DNA of 64,000 bases, from NCBI RefSeq assembly GCF_016406145.1, contig NZ_CP066306.1, positions 2,356,001 to 2,420,000 on the forward strand, in the 5' to 3' direction. This DNA comes from Pseudomonas putida (GTDB taxonomy: Bacteria; Pseudomonadota; Gammaproteobacteria; Pseudomonadales; Pseudomonadaceae). The notes beneath the pieces are model-generated. The model searched no databases, had not been told where the DNA came from, and saw nothing but the letters and a program-made list of their open reading frames with translations. Position 1 is the first letter of the stretch; every line of letters begins with the position of its first letter. Positions 46,534 through 55,383 of this stretch are shown piece by piece. The translations under genes and the position numbers were made by a program.

Positions 46534-48009
46534 ATGAGCGACGCCGTGCTTGCCCGCGAGACCAACCGCCGCCAGCTTCAGCAAATCATCGCCGGGCTGT
46601 CCGATGGTGTGATCCTGCTGGAGGTCGACCAATCCATCATCTGGGCCAACGAAGCGGCTTTGCGCATGCACGGGGTCGACAGCCTGGAGCAACTGGGCAG
46701 CAACGCTCAGGGTTATCGCGAACGCTTTGCCCTGCGCTACCGCAACAATCACCCCCTTGACGCCGAGCAGTACCCTATCGCCCGCGTGGCTGCGGGGGAG
46801 GTGTTCAGCGACGTGATGGTAGAGGTGCTGGCTGTTGGCGACGATGAAGCGCGCAGCCGCGTGCACCGCGTGCGCAGCATGGTGCTGGAAGACAGCAAGG
46901 GCGAGGCCGAATCGCTGGTGCTGATCCTGGCCGATGCCACCGAGTGGGCCAGCGCCGAGCAGCGTTTCGAAAAAACCTTCAATGCCAACCCGGCCCCTGC
47001 AGTCATCTGCAGGCTCAGCGACCTGCGCTTCATCAAGGTCAACCAGGGCTTTCTGGAAATGACCGGCCATATGCGGGAGAACGTCATTGGCCGTTCGGTA
47101 TACGAAGTGGATGTGCTGGAAAACGCCGAACGCAAAGAATTGGCAATCGAACGTCTGATGGAAGGGGCGACCATCCCGCAGATGCAGGCTGAACTGCGCT
47201 TGCCCGATGGTGGCAGCAAACTGGTGATCGTTGCCGGGCAACCACTGGACATGCATGAAGAAGATTGCATGCTGTTTTCATTCACCGACCTGGAGCCCCG
47301 GCGAAAGGCGGAAAATGCCCTGCGCCAGAGTGAGGAGCGCTTTGCCAAGGCCTTTCGCCTGAGCCCTGTGCCCACCCTGTTGTGCAGCGCCGACAGGCAG
47401 CAGCTGATCGATGCCAATGAAGCCTTTCTGGACACCTTGGGTTACGCCGCCCAGGAGCTGATAGGCAAGACAGTGGCCGAAATCGACTTCATGGCTGATC
47501 GGCGTGTTGCTACCCAGGTGTTCGATGCGCTGGAAAAGACCGGGCGCATCGAAGGGCTGGACCTTAAGCTGCGAAAAAAAGGCAATGACCGGCTCGACTG
47601 TGTACTGCAGGCGGACACCGTCAGCTTGCAGGACACCCCGTGCTACCTGTTGGTACTGATGGACATTACCGAGCGCAAGCGTTCTGAGCTGGAGTTAGTC
47701 GAGGCGATAGAAACGGTGATGCAGGATGCGTCATGGTTCAGCCAGACCTTGATCGAGAAACTGGCCAATGCCAAGCGCATCAACACAGGGCGTTTACCAG
47801 ATGCATCGTTTACCGACCTGACCCGCCGTGAGCGCGATGTGCTGGCGCTGATCTGTGAAGGCCTTGCCGACAAGGAAATCGCAACGCGGCTTAACCTGGC
47901 GCTCAATACCGTGCGCAACCATGTGGCAACGGTGTACTCCAAGCTCGATGTTCACAGCCGCAGTGAAGCCATTGTCTGGGCGCGCGAACGACGGCTGTTC
48001 ACCCATTGA
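46534..48009 (+). CDS. PAS-domain LuxR-type transcriptional regulator
   Basis: Protein of 491 residues. Three PAS-like domains follow one another (about 12-135, 143-262 and 272-390; for example FEKTFNANPAPAVICRLSDLRFIKVNQGFLEMTG). The C-terminal LuxR helix-turn-helix is FTDLTRRERDVLALICEGLADKEIATRLNLALNTVRNHVATVYSKL. No receiver or kinase domain is present, so it probably senses a small ligand or redox signal directly. GGAG precedes ATG 46534. It is divergent from the membrane protein and CsbD gene, possible targets. Confidence 0.85.
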   Translation: MSDAVLARETNRRQLQQIIAGLSDGVILLEVDQSIIWANEAALRMHGVDSLEQLGSNAQGYRERFALRYRNNHPLDAEQYPIARVAAGEVFSDVMVEVLAVGDDEARSRVHRVRSMVLEDSKGEAESLVLILADATEWASAEQRFEKTFNANPAPAVICRLSDLRFIKVNQGFLEMTGHMRENVIGRSVYEVDVLENAERKELAIERLMEGATIPQMQAELRLPDGGSKLVIVAGQPLDMHEEDCMLFSFTDLEPRRKAENALRQSEERFAKAFRLSPVPTLLCSADRQQLIDANEAFLDTLGYAAQELIGKTVAEIDFMADRRVATQVFDALEKTGRIEGLDLKLRKKGNDRLDCVLQADTVSLQDTPCYLLVLMDITERKRSELELVEAIETVMQDASWFSQTLIEKLANAKRINTGRLPDASFTDLTRRERDVLALICEGLADKEIATRLNLALNTVRNHVATVYSKLDVHSRSEAIVWARERRLFTH

Positions 48010-48059
48010 TTCGCCTCGGTACAGTCTGCTCTCGCGCTTGCCGAGGCTGCTTGATGCCA

Positions 48060-48086
48060 AAGGGCTTCAGATGCCTCGAAGCCCTT
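48060..48086. terminator. possible two-way terminator
   Basis: A perfect 9-bp stem (AAGGGCTTC / GAAGCCCTT, loop of nine) lies between the convergent LuxR and CsbD-like genes, with short T runs on either side. Confidence 0.5.
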
Positions 48087-48104
48087 GGACCGACCTTTTG
48101 CTTA

Positions 48105-48353
48105 TCAGCGACGCAGCAGGCGGCTCACCACCAGGGTGAGCGCGGCGCCGATTGCCAGGGCGGTGATGGGCTTCTCTTTAACGAAGGTGGAGACGTTGTT
48201 CAGTGCGTCACCATAGGTTTTGGTCAGTTGGCCTGCGACCTGGCGGCCATCACCCTCTGCCTCCAGGGCCGGGTCCTCGAACAGCCGGCCCACTGCGCTC
48301 TGCGCCTTGCCAGCGACTTTCTGTGCAACACCTTCAACTTGTTCGCTTTTCAT
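48105..48353 (-). CDS. CsbD-like protein with C-terminal membrane anchor
   Basis: Protein of 82 residues. The N-terminal half is CsbD-like (QVEGVAQKVAGKAQSAVGRLFEDPALEAEGDGRQVAGQL). The end is a DUF883-like membrane anchor (VKEKPITALAIGAALTLVVSRLLRR), a glycine-rich helix closed by arginines as in ElaB/YqjD proteins. This mix would tether a stress protein to the inner membrane. ATG 48353 follows GGAAGG; the frame opens nine bases earlier with TTG. Confidence 0.72.
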   Translation of the reverse strand: MKSEQVEGVAQKVAGKAQSAVGRLFEDPALEAEGDGRQVAGQLTKTYGDALNNVSTFVKEKPITALAIGAALTLVVSRLLRR

Positions 48354-48460
48354 AGTGATCAAACCTTCCTAGTGAGTGGCAATGGGAACGCACAAGGTTA
48401 GGGAGCGGGGGGTGGGGATTAGTTCAAAGCGGTTTTGGCAAATGGGAACGATTCTTGCTG

Positions 48461-48492
48461 ATTGCTAGCAATATCAGAAAAGGAGCTAGCAA
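48461..48492. promoter_or_regulatory. two-part GntR operator overlapping the ribosome site of the GGT-like gene
   Basis: Perfect palindrome ATTGCTAGCAAT (48461-48472) is followed after 12 bases by GCTAGCAA (48485-48492), which spans the gap between ribosome site and start codon. The two GCTAGC cores are 21 bases apart, two turns of the helix. The same arrangement with the same spacing recurs at 56571-56602. Confidence 0.75.
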
Positions 48493-50033
48493 TGAACGAG
48501 TCCCTGGTCGCCCATTCCCGCGGTGGCGTGCTGTGCACCCCGCACCCCTTGGCAAGCGCGGCGGGCCTGGAGGTGCTCGATGGCGGGGGTAGCGCAATCG
48601 ATGCAATGCTCACCGCCAGTGCCGTGCTGGCGGCGGTATACCCACACATGACGGGCCTGGGTGGCGATGCACTGTGGTTGCTCCATGACGATCAGGTACG
48701 CACCATCATCGGGATCGGCCAGGCCGGGATGCGCTTGCCCGCAGCAGGCGCGATCAGCCTGCGCGGGCCTGGCTCCGTCGGGACCACGGCCGGGGCCATG
48801 GCCAGTTGGGCGCAGGCCAAGGCAATCAGCGAGCAGTGGGGGTCGCGGCTGGGCTGGGCCGACCTGCTGACTGGCGCCGCAGGGTTGGCCCGCGACGGGG
48901 TTGAGGTATCGCCCTCGCAACTGTTCTGGCAAGGGCAGCGCGCCAGCCTGATCAAGACACTGTCCAGCCTGCAGCCATTGTGTACGCCCCAAGGTGGCCG
49001 TCTGCGCCAACCCGCGCTGGCCAACAGCCTGGAGCACCTGGCGCGGCGTGGCCCAGGCGACTTTTATCACGGGGAACTGGCAGAAGCCTTTGGTGTAGCG
49101 TTCGACGCGCTGGGTTGCGGCCTGACCGTCGAAGACTTGCGCGCCACCCGGGCCTGCCTGGCGGCGCCGATCTCCGTACGCTATCGCAACGGCCGACTGT
49201 ACAACGTCGCGCCACCCACCCAAGGCCTGTACACGCTGCGCGCCATGGCTGCCCTGCAGGCTGTGAACCTGGGCGAAAACGGCACGCCGCGCTACTACCA
49301 CCTGCTGGTCGAAGCCATCAAGCAGGGCCTGCTGCAGCGCAACGCTCAACTGCATGACCCGCTCGCCAGCGGCTGGGACTTCGAGCACGCGCTTGCTCAG
49401 CCTGCCGCGACCCTTGACGAGCAGCGGGCGACGCCCTGGGGAGAGCCCGGGCAACCTGCCGACACTGTGTGGATGGCCGCCACCGACCGCGCCGGGCGCA
49501 GCGCCTGCCTGATCCAAAGCCTGTTCCATGACTTCGGCTCCGGTTGCATCCTGGGCGATACCGGCATCCTCTGGCACAACCGCGCGGCAGGTTTCAGCCC
49601 CCAGCCGGGGCACCGCAATGCCTGGGCGCCCGGCAAGCGGCCGGCGCACACGCTCAACCCTTCGGCCTACCTGGCCGATGATGGGCGCCGCTGGTTCTTC
49701 GGCACCCAAGGGGGTGATGGCCAACCCCAGACGCAGATGGTGCTTGCCACCCAGTTGATCGACTACCAGCAGCCTGCCGAGGTGGCGTTGCGTGCACCGC
49801 GGTTTCTGCTTGGGCGCAGCTTCTTCGACAGCACCGACAACCTCAAACTGGAGGCCGATATCGGCGAATCGGTGGTGCAGGGGCTGGCTGACCGGGGCCA
49901 TCAGGTCGAGACCACGCCTGCGCTAAGCCCGTTGATGGGCCTGGCCGGTGTGATCGCCATCGGCCCTGACGGCCAGCGCACTGCTGCCTACGACCCGCGC
50001 AGCCAGGGCAGCGCCCTTGGCCAGCAGGACTGA
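48492..50033 (+). CDS. gamma-glutamyltransferase-family Ntn-hydrolase
   Basis: Protein of 513 residues of the GGT family without a signal peptide, so it should be cytoplasmic. The N-terminal half is the usual large subunit (GLEVLDGGGSAIDAMLTASAVLAAVYPHMTGLGGDALWLL). The self-processing nucleophile should be T325 in PADTVWMAATDRAG, where classical GGT has Thr-Thr-His. The loss of the second Thr and His suggests another substrate, as in the GGT homologue oxamate amidohydrolase HpxW. A GntR gene follows 74 bases later. ATG 48492 is set by the AAAAGGA site; an earlier TTG is rejected. Confidence 0.8.
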   Translation: MNESLVAHSRGGVLCTPHPLASAAGLEVLDGGGSAIDAMLTASAVLAAVYPHMTGLGGDALWLLHDDQVRTIIGIGQAGMRLPAAGAISLRGPGSVGTTAGAMASWAQAKAISEQWGSRLGWADLLTGAAGLARDGVEVSPSQLFWQGQRASLIKTLSSLQPLCTPQGGRLRQPALANSLEHLARRGPGDFYHGELAEAFGVAFDALGCGLTVEDLRATRACLAAPISVRYRNGRLYNVAPPTQGLYTLRAMAALQAVNLGENGTPRYYHLLVEAIKQGLLQRNAQLHDPLASGWDFEHALAQPAATLDEQRATPWGEPGQPADTVWMAATDRAGRSACLIQSLFHDFGSGCILGDTGILWHNRAAGFSPQPGHRNAWAPGKRPAHTLNPSAYLADDGRRWFFGTQGGDGQPQTQMVLATQLIDYQQPAEVALRAPRFLLGRSFFDSTDNLKLEADIGESVVQGLADRGHQVETTPALSPLMGLAGVIAIGPDGQRTAAYDPRSQGSALGQQD

Positions 50034-50107
50034 ACCGCGCCGATTGCCGCAATGCCTGGCCCGGCGGATAATGCCGGCCCAATGCGTTTGAGGGTTTCGA
50101 GGTCTCG

Positions 50108-50803
50108 ATGAAAGGCAAGACGGTCAGCAGCAAGCAACAAGAAGTCCAGCGCATCGCCGAGATGCTCGCCAAGGCCATTGCCCAGCATCGTCTACGCCCC
50201 GGCGTGCGGCTGGTCGAGGCGCACATCGTCGAAACCCTGCAGGCCAACCGCAACCACGTGCAGGCTGCGTTGCAACGCCTGGCCATGCAGCGCATCGTCG
50301 ACATCGAGCCCAACCGCGGTGCCACCGTGGCCCAGCCCAGTGCCCGCGAAGCACGGGAAATCTTCGCCGCACGCCGCGCCGTGGAGCGGGCGATCGTCGA
50401 GGCCATCACCCCGACCCATGTCGCCGAGCATCAGGTGCGCATCGAACAGCACATGCACAACGAGCGCGCAGCCACTGCCAGCACCGATCGCCGCGCCATC
50501 GTCCGCGAACTCAGCGAGTTTCACCTGTTGCTGGGGGAGGTGAGCGGTAACCAGGTGCTGGCCGATATCCTCGGCAACCTGATGGTGCGCAGCTCGCTGA
50601 TCGTCGCCCTTTACCAGCGTGGTGACAGCCCGCCCTGTGCCTCGGACGAGCACCAGGCGATCATCGATGCGTTGCGCGCCGGCAATACCCAGGCGGCCGT
50701 GGACGAAATGATCGCGCACCTGGACGAGCTCGAGGGCCAGTTGGCCCTCGAGGATGTAGCTGCGCCTGAGGTCAACCTGCGTCAGGCACTGTCAGGGCTG
50801 TGA
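50108..50803 (+). CDS. GntR-family regulator (FCD type)
   Basis: Regulator of 231 residues with a GntR winged helix (LAKAIAQHRLRPGVRLVEAHIVETLQANRNHVQAALQRLAMQRIVDIEPNRGATVAQ) and a C-terminal FCD ligand domain (EFHLLLGEVSGNQVLADIL; SDEHQAIIDALRAGN). It lies between the GGT-like gene and the importer operon. These two units carry the same double operator, so it is the likely regulator of both. Its 3' end overlaps the convergent amidohydrolase by 32 bases. Confidence 0.9.
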   Translation: MKGKTVSSKQQEVQRIAEMLAKAIAQHRLRPGVRLVEAHIVETLQANRNHVQAALQRLAMQRIVDIEPNRGATVAQPSAREAREIFAARRAVERAIVEAITPTHVAEHQVRIEQHMHNERAATASTDRRAIVRELSEFHLLLGEVSGNQVLADILGNLMVRSSLIVALYQRGDSPPCASDEHQAIIDALRAGNTQAAVDEMIAHLDELEGQLALEDVAAPEVNLRQALSGL

Positions 50804-52019
50804 GCTGTGCCGGGAACAGCTCGGCGGGTGGCCGGCTGAAGGTCTGCCGGCCATGTTTGAAACCCATCAGCGGCGCGGCGATACGGCCGATCACCTCGGC
50901 GGGCGAGGGCGCGTCGAACACCACGAAGTCGGCGCGGCAACCTGGCTCCAGGCCATAGTCGGCAAGGCGCAGCAGGCGCGCCGACTGCCGTGAGATCCAG
51001 CCCAGGCACAGCAGCAGTTCCTGCGGCGTGCCCAATTGGGCGACGTTGGCGTACAGGTTGGCCTGACGCACCAGGGAGGCATCGCCGTAGGGCGTGAAGG
51101 GGTTACCGATGTTGTTGCTCGACAACGAACAGGTCACCCCGCACTGATGCAACTGCGCCAGCGGTGCAAGCCCCCGGGGCTTGTCATGGAAGCGGTCACG
51201 GCCGGTGAGGAACAGGTCGGTGGCTGGCAGGCAGGTGACCTGCACGCCGGCTTCTGCCAGCGCGTGGCCCATGCGTAGCAGTTCGGCCTGCGGCAGTGCC
51301 GAGAGCTTGGTCACATGGCCGACGGTGACCCGGCCCTGCCAGCCATGCTGGTGGGTGCAGCGGATCACCTCGCCCAGGGTCATGCCGGCGACCTGCAGGT
51401 CGAAGTCCAGGTGCAGGTCCAGGTCGCGATCGTAGGCCACCGCCAGTTCGAACAGCCGGCGGATCTGTGCAGGCGGGTCGGCGTCGGTGTAAGGGCAGCC
51501 GCCCAGCACTTCGGCGCCTTCGTCCAGGGCCTGGCACAACAGCGCTTCGGTCCCGGGGTTGTCGAGCATGCCTTCCTGCGGGAACACGCAGATCTCCAGG
51601 GTCACGGCCCAGGCGTAATCAGCCTGCAGCCTGCGGATGGCGCGCAGGCCGGTCAGGCCGATGCCGGGGTCGATCTCGACATGGGTACGCATGTGCGTGG
51701 TGCCTTGCACGATGGCTTGCTCCAGCACCGCCGCGCCGCGCGCGTACACATCGGCCTCGGTGAAATCGGCTTTGGCCAGGCGGGTCTGGGCGATGGCTTC
51801 GGCCAGCGTGCCTTCGCGCAGCTGGCAGCGCGAAAGGATGCAGGCCTTGTCCAGGTGGATATGGGTTTCGATCAGGCCCGGCAACACCAGCCGGCCGCCG
51901 AGGTCGAGTTTGGGCGCCGGCCGGCTCAGCCGGGCCACGAACCGGCCGTCTTCGATCAGCAGGCGGCTCTGTGCCGGGCCGTCGCCCAGGCGCACATTGA
52001 TCAGTTCCAGGTGGCTCAT
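50772..52019 (-). CDS. cytosine-deaminase-like amidohydrolase
   Basis: Protein of 415 residues of the CodA/AtzC branch of the amidohydrolase superfamily. Metal histidines H53 and H55 (ETHIHLDKA), a middle histidine H203 (DLHLDFDL) and H235 (GHVTKLS) are present. The usual HCDE is HLDF, and the usual late metal Asp is replaced by Asn in SLSSNNIGNPFTPYGD (N302). The reaction may therefore differ from deamination of cytosine. It is the last gene of the importer operon and overlaps the ABC gene in an ATGA junction. Substrate unknown. Confidence 0.8.
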   Translation of the reverse strand: MSHLELINVRLGDGPAQSRLLIEDGRFVARLSRPAPKLDLGGRLVLPGLIETHIHLDKACILSRCQLREGTLAEAIAQTRLAKADFTEADVYARGAAVLEQAIVQGTTHMRTHVEIDPGIGLTGLRAIRRLQADYAWAVTLEICVFPQEGMLDNPGTEALLCQALDEGAEVLGGCPYTDADPPAQIRRLFELAVAYDRDLDLHLDFDLQVAGMTLGEVIRCTHQHGWQGRVTVGHVTKLSALPQAELLRMGHALAEAGVQVTCLPATDLFLTGRDRFHDKPRGLAPLAQLHQCGVTCSLSSNNIGNPFTPYGDASLVRQANLYANVAQLGTPQELLLCLGWISRQSARLLRLADYGLEPGCRADFVVFDAPSPAEVIGRIAAPLMGFKHGRQTFSRPPAELFPAQLTALTVPDAG

Positions 52020-54502
52020 GCGGCGGCTCCTGCGCCCAGGTAGGCGGCTTCCAGTTGCGGGTCGCCGCGCAGTTGCTCGGCGCTGCCCTGTTTGACGATG
52101 CGGCCTGTTTCCAGCACGTAGGCACGGTCGGCCACCTGCAGTGCCAGGTTGGCCATCTGATCGACCAGCAGTAACGTCACGCCTTCGTCGCGCAGGGCGG
52201 CGAGGGCGTCGTACAGCTCGCCGATCATCGCCGGGGAAAGGCCCAGGGACGGTTCGTCGAGCAGCAGGATGCGTGGCTTGGCCATCAGCCCGCGGCCGAT
52301 CGCGACCATCTGCTGCTCACCGCCCGAGAGCAGCCCGGCCGGGCTGTCGATACGCTCGCGCAGGCGGGGGAAGCGTTTGAGGATCGCGGCAATCTCGGCG
52401 TCCGCATCGACGGCATCCTGGCGCACGTTGGCCCCCAGCAGCAGGTTCTCGCGCACGCTCAACTGGCCGAACAGCTGCCGGCCTTCAGGGACCAGGGCCA
52501 GGCCAAGGCGGGCGATCTGGCTGGCATCCAGGCTTTCGATGCTGCGGTTGTCCAGCACGATGCTGCCGCCACGCGGCCGGTGCAGGCCGGCAAGGGCCTG
52601 CAGGATGCTCGATTTGCCGGCGCCATTGGCGCCCAGAATGGCGATCAGCTCGCCTGGGTTGACCACCAGGTCGACACCTTCGACCACTGGCGCCGCGCCA
52701 TAGTCGATGCACAGGTCGCGCACGTGCAGCACGGCATCACGCGAGCCTGCCCAAGCCTGCGCGCGCGGCTGGGCCTGGTACTCGGTGCCACCCAGGTACG
52801 CGGCAATCACCCGCGGGTCAGCGCGCACCTGTTCAGGTGTGCCCCAGGCGATCGGTTTGCCGGCGTCGAGCACCAGTAGCCTTTGCGACACTGCCATCAC
52901 CAGCGGCATGTCGTGCTCGACAAGGATGATCGCCAGGTTGAAGGCGGCCAGGCGTTGCAGCAGCGTGACCAGGCGGTCGGTGTCCTGCCGGCCGAGGCCG
53001 GCGGCAGGCTCGTCGAGCAGCAGCACCTGAGGCCGGCTGGCCAGGGCCCGGGCGATCTCGACCAGGCGGCGGTCGACGTGGGGCAGGTCATCGGCGGCGA
53101 CGTGCAGGTTGCCGCGGTAGCCGACCAGCGCCAGCAACTCAATGGCCATGGCCTTGCGTGTGGCTTGCTGGCATGGCCAGGGCCGTTCGATGGCCCCTTG
53201 CTGGAAGGCCAGCAGCAGGTTTTCGAGCACGCTCAGCTCACCGAACAGCTGGGTGGTCTGGTACGTACGGGCGATACCGGCGCGGGCGATGCGCCAGGCC
53301 GGTTGCCCGGCCAGCTCCCCGCCCAGCTGGATCGAGCCGGTGTCGGTGCGGTAGAAACCACTGATCAGGTTGAGCACCGTGGATTTGCCCGCACCATTGG
53401 GCCCGATCAGGCTGGTGATGCTGCCAGGCACAGCCTGCAGGCTGACCTGCTGCGCGGCCTGAACACCGCCAAAACGGATGCCGATGCCCTCGACCTTCAG
53501 CCCATGCTGCGCACCACCGGCGAAGAACGCCCGCAGCGCCGCCGTGTCGGGCTGTGCCGTGACCGGCTCGTGTCGCGGCCGCCAGAAGCGCTTGGCCAGG
53601 CTGCCCAGCACACCGCGTGGTGCAGCCCACAGTACCGCCAGCAGCAAAACCGAAAATGCCAGCAAGCGGTACTCGGCAAAGTCGGCCAGCAATTCGGGCA
53701 GCAGCACGATCACCAGTGCACCGAGCACTGGCCCGAACAGCATGCCGGCGCCACCGACGATCACCGCCAGAACGAACAGGATCGACTGCGAGAACGGGAA
53801 CGCCGCCGGGTTGATGAACATCAGCACCGGCGCCACCAGCGCACCGGCCGCCCCCGCCAGGCCGGCCGACAGGGCAAAGGCCAGGGTCCGCGTCTGCACC
53901 GGGTTGACCCCCAGTGAACGCGCGGCGATCTCCGAAGCCTTCACTGCACGCATTGCCAGGCCCCAGCCGCTGCGTTGCAGGCTCCAGTAGAAGACCAGCG
54001 CAGCCAGCATCAGCAGCACCGAAGCCAGTGCCAGCAGTAGTGCCGGGTCCAGCGTGCCGAGTTCAGGCAGCGGGATGCCCATCAGGCCATTGGCCCCTCC
54101 GGTGACACTGCGCCACTCGATCAGGCCGTTGTGCACCACCAGCGCAAAGGCAATGGTGATCATCGCCAGGTACGGGCCGCTGACCCGCAGCGCCGGGATC
54201 GCCAGCAAGCCACCCAGCACTGCGCAGCCAAGGCCGGCCAGGGGCAGGGCGCCCGAAAGCGGCAGGCCGGCCAGCGTCAGCAATGCCGACAGGTAGGCGC
54301 CGATGGCATAGAAGGCGATGTGGCCGAAGGACATCTGCCCGGACAAACCGATCAGGATGTTCAGGCCCACGCCGACAGTGACCGCCAGCGCGTACAAGGT
54401 CAGGATCAATAGCCAGTAGCTGTCCAGGCCCAGTGCCAGGCCAATGCTGGCGACCCCGAACAGGGCCAGGCCGAGGGGGGCGAGTCGCTCGCGCATGGTC
54501 AT
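52016..54502 (-). CDS. fused branched-chain-type ABC importer: permease plus two ATPases (LivM-LivG-LivF)
   Basis: Protein of 828 residues joining three normally separate subunits. Residues 1-about 300 are a LivM permease (LIGLSGQMSFGHIAFYAIGAYLSALLTLAG). A LivG-like ATPase follows (about 335-580: GPNGAGKST, LLLDEPAAGLG, VEHDM). A LivF-like ATPase ends the chain (about 595-825: GANGAGKSS, LLSGGEQQMVAIGRGLM, LLLDEPSLGLS). In the first ATPase the signature is LPHVDRRLVEIARAL, with Val476 where glycine is expected; the second is intact. It overlaps LivH upstream and the amidohydrolase downstream by 4 bases each. Confidence 0.9.
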   Translation of the reverse strand: MTMRERLAPLGLALFGVASIGLALGLDSYWLLILTLYALAVTVGVGLNILIGLSGQMSFGHIAFYAIGAYLSALLTLAGLPLSGALPLAGLGCAVLGGLLAIPALRVSGPYLAMITIAFALVVHNGLIEWRSVTGGANGLMGIPLPELGTLDPALLLALASVLLMLAALVFYWSLQRSGWGLAMRAVKASEIAARSLGVNPVQTRTLAFALSAGLAGAAGALVAPVLMFINPAAFPFSQSILFVLAVIVGGAGMLFGPVLGALVIVLLPELLADFAEYRLLAFSVLLLAVLWAAPRGVLGSLAKRFWRPRHEPVTAQPDTAALRAFFAGGAQHGLKVEGIGIRFGGVQAAQQVSLQAVPGSITSLIGPNGAGKSTVLNLISGFYRTDTGSIQLGGELAGQPAWRIARAGIARTYQTTQLFGELSVLENLLLAFQQGAIERPWPCQQATRKAMAIELLALVGYRGNLHVAADDLPHVDRRLVEIARALASRPQVLLLDEPAAGLGRQDTDRLVTLLQRLAAFNLAIILVEHDMPLVMAVSQRLLVLDAGKPIAWGTPEQVRADPRVIAAYLGGTEYQAQPRAQAWAGSRDAVLHVRDLCIDYGAAPVVEGVDLVVNPGELIAILGANGAGKSSILQALAGLHRPRGGSIVLDNRSIESLDASQIARLGLALVPEGRQLFGQLSVRENLLLGANVRQDAVDADAEIAAILKRFPRLRERIDSPAGLLSGGEQQMVAIGRGLMAKPRILLLDEPSLGLSPAMIGELYDALAALRDEGVTLLLVDQMANLALQVADRAYVLETGRIVKQGSAEQLRGDPQLEAAYLGAGAAA

Positions 54503-55368
54503 ACCTTTACCCAGAGTTTGCGGCCGAACAGGCCGTCAGGACGTGCCGCGAGCACCACGATCACCAGTGCAAAGCACAGCAATTGCGTGAACGCAGAGCC
54601 GAAATACAGCGTGACCACCGCCTCGAGCAGGCCAAACAGCAGGCCTGCGGCAAACACCCCACCGGCACTGGCGATGCCGCCCAGGATGGCCACGGCAAAA
54701 GCCTTCAGACCGAACAGCGTGCCCATGTCCGCGTGCACGCTGTACAGCGGTGCGATCAGCAGGCCCGCCAGTGCCGCGAACACGGTCGACAGGGCAAAGG
54801 CCGCCGCCACCACGCGGTTCACTTCGATGCCCATCAACCGCGCTGCCCGTGGGTTCTGCACGCAGGCCTCCAGGCGCAAGCCCAATTGCGTGCGTCTGCG
54901 CACCCAGTAAAGCGTGGCCGCAACTGCCGCACCGGCCAGGGGGATGGCCAGTTGCACGGCATTCAGGCTGCTGTCGCCCAGGTCCAGACGCAGGCTGGTC
55001 AGGGCACTGCCGAACTGCCGCGGCTCCTTGCCGAAGGTGAACATCGCCAGGTTGTCCAGCAGCAGCCCGCCCGCCACCGTCGCCATCAGCCAGGCGTCCG
55101 AGCCACGGGCATGGAACGGCCGCACCAGAAAGCGCTCGATGGCCAGGCCCAGCACCGCACACAGCACCAGGGTAGTGGGCAGTGCCAGCCACAATGGCCA
55201 GCCCCAGGTCACTGCCAGGCTGTAGCCAAGCACGGCGCCGACCATCATCGCGCTGCCTTGGGCAAAGTTGACCGTGCGCGACACGGCATAGGTGAGGTGA
55301 AAGCCCAAAGCCAGCAGCGCATACATGCTGCCCAGGCCCAGGCCGCTGACCAGTGCGGTGGTGATCAT
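54499..55368 (-). CDS. branched-chain-type ABC importer permease LivH
   Basis: Inner-membrane permease of 289 residues with about eight segments and the family loop GLRLEACVQNPRAARLMGIEVNRV and end ILGGIASAGGVFAAGLLFGLLEAV. It pairs with the LivM part of the fused protein. It starts 15 bases after the binding-protein gene. Confidence 0.9.
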   Translation of the reverse strand: MITTALVSGLGLGSMYALLALGFHLTYAVSRTVNFAQGSAMMVGAVLGYSLAVTWGWPLWLALPTTLVLCAVLGLAIERFLVRPFHARGSDAWLMATVAGGLLLDNLAMFTFGKEPRQFGSALTSLRLDLGDSSLNAVQLAIPLAGAAVAATLYWVRRRTQLGLRLEACVQNPRAARLMGIEVNRVVAAAFALSTVFAALAGLLIAPLYSVHADMGTLFGLKAFAVAILGGIASAGGVFAAGLLFGLLEAVVTLYFGSAFTQLLCFALVIVVLAARPDGLFGRKLWVKV

Positions 55369-55383
55369 GTCGAGGGCCTCCGC

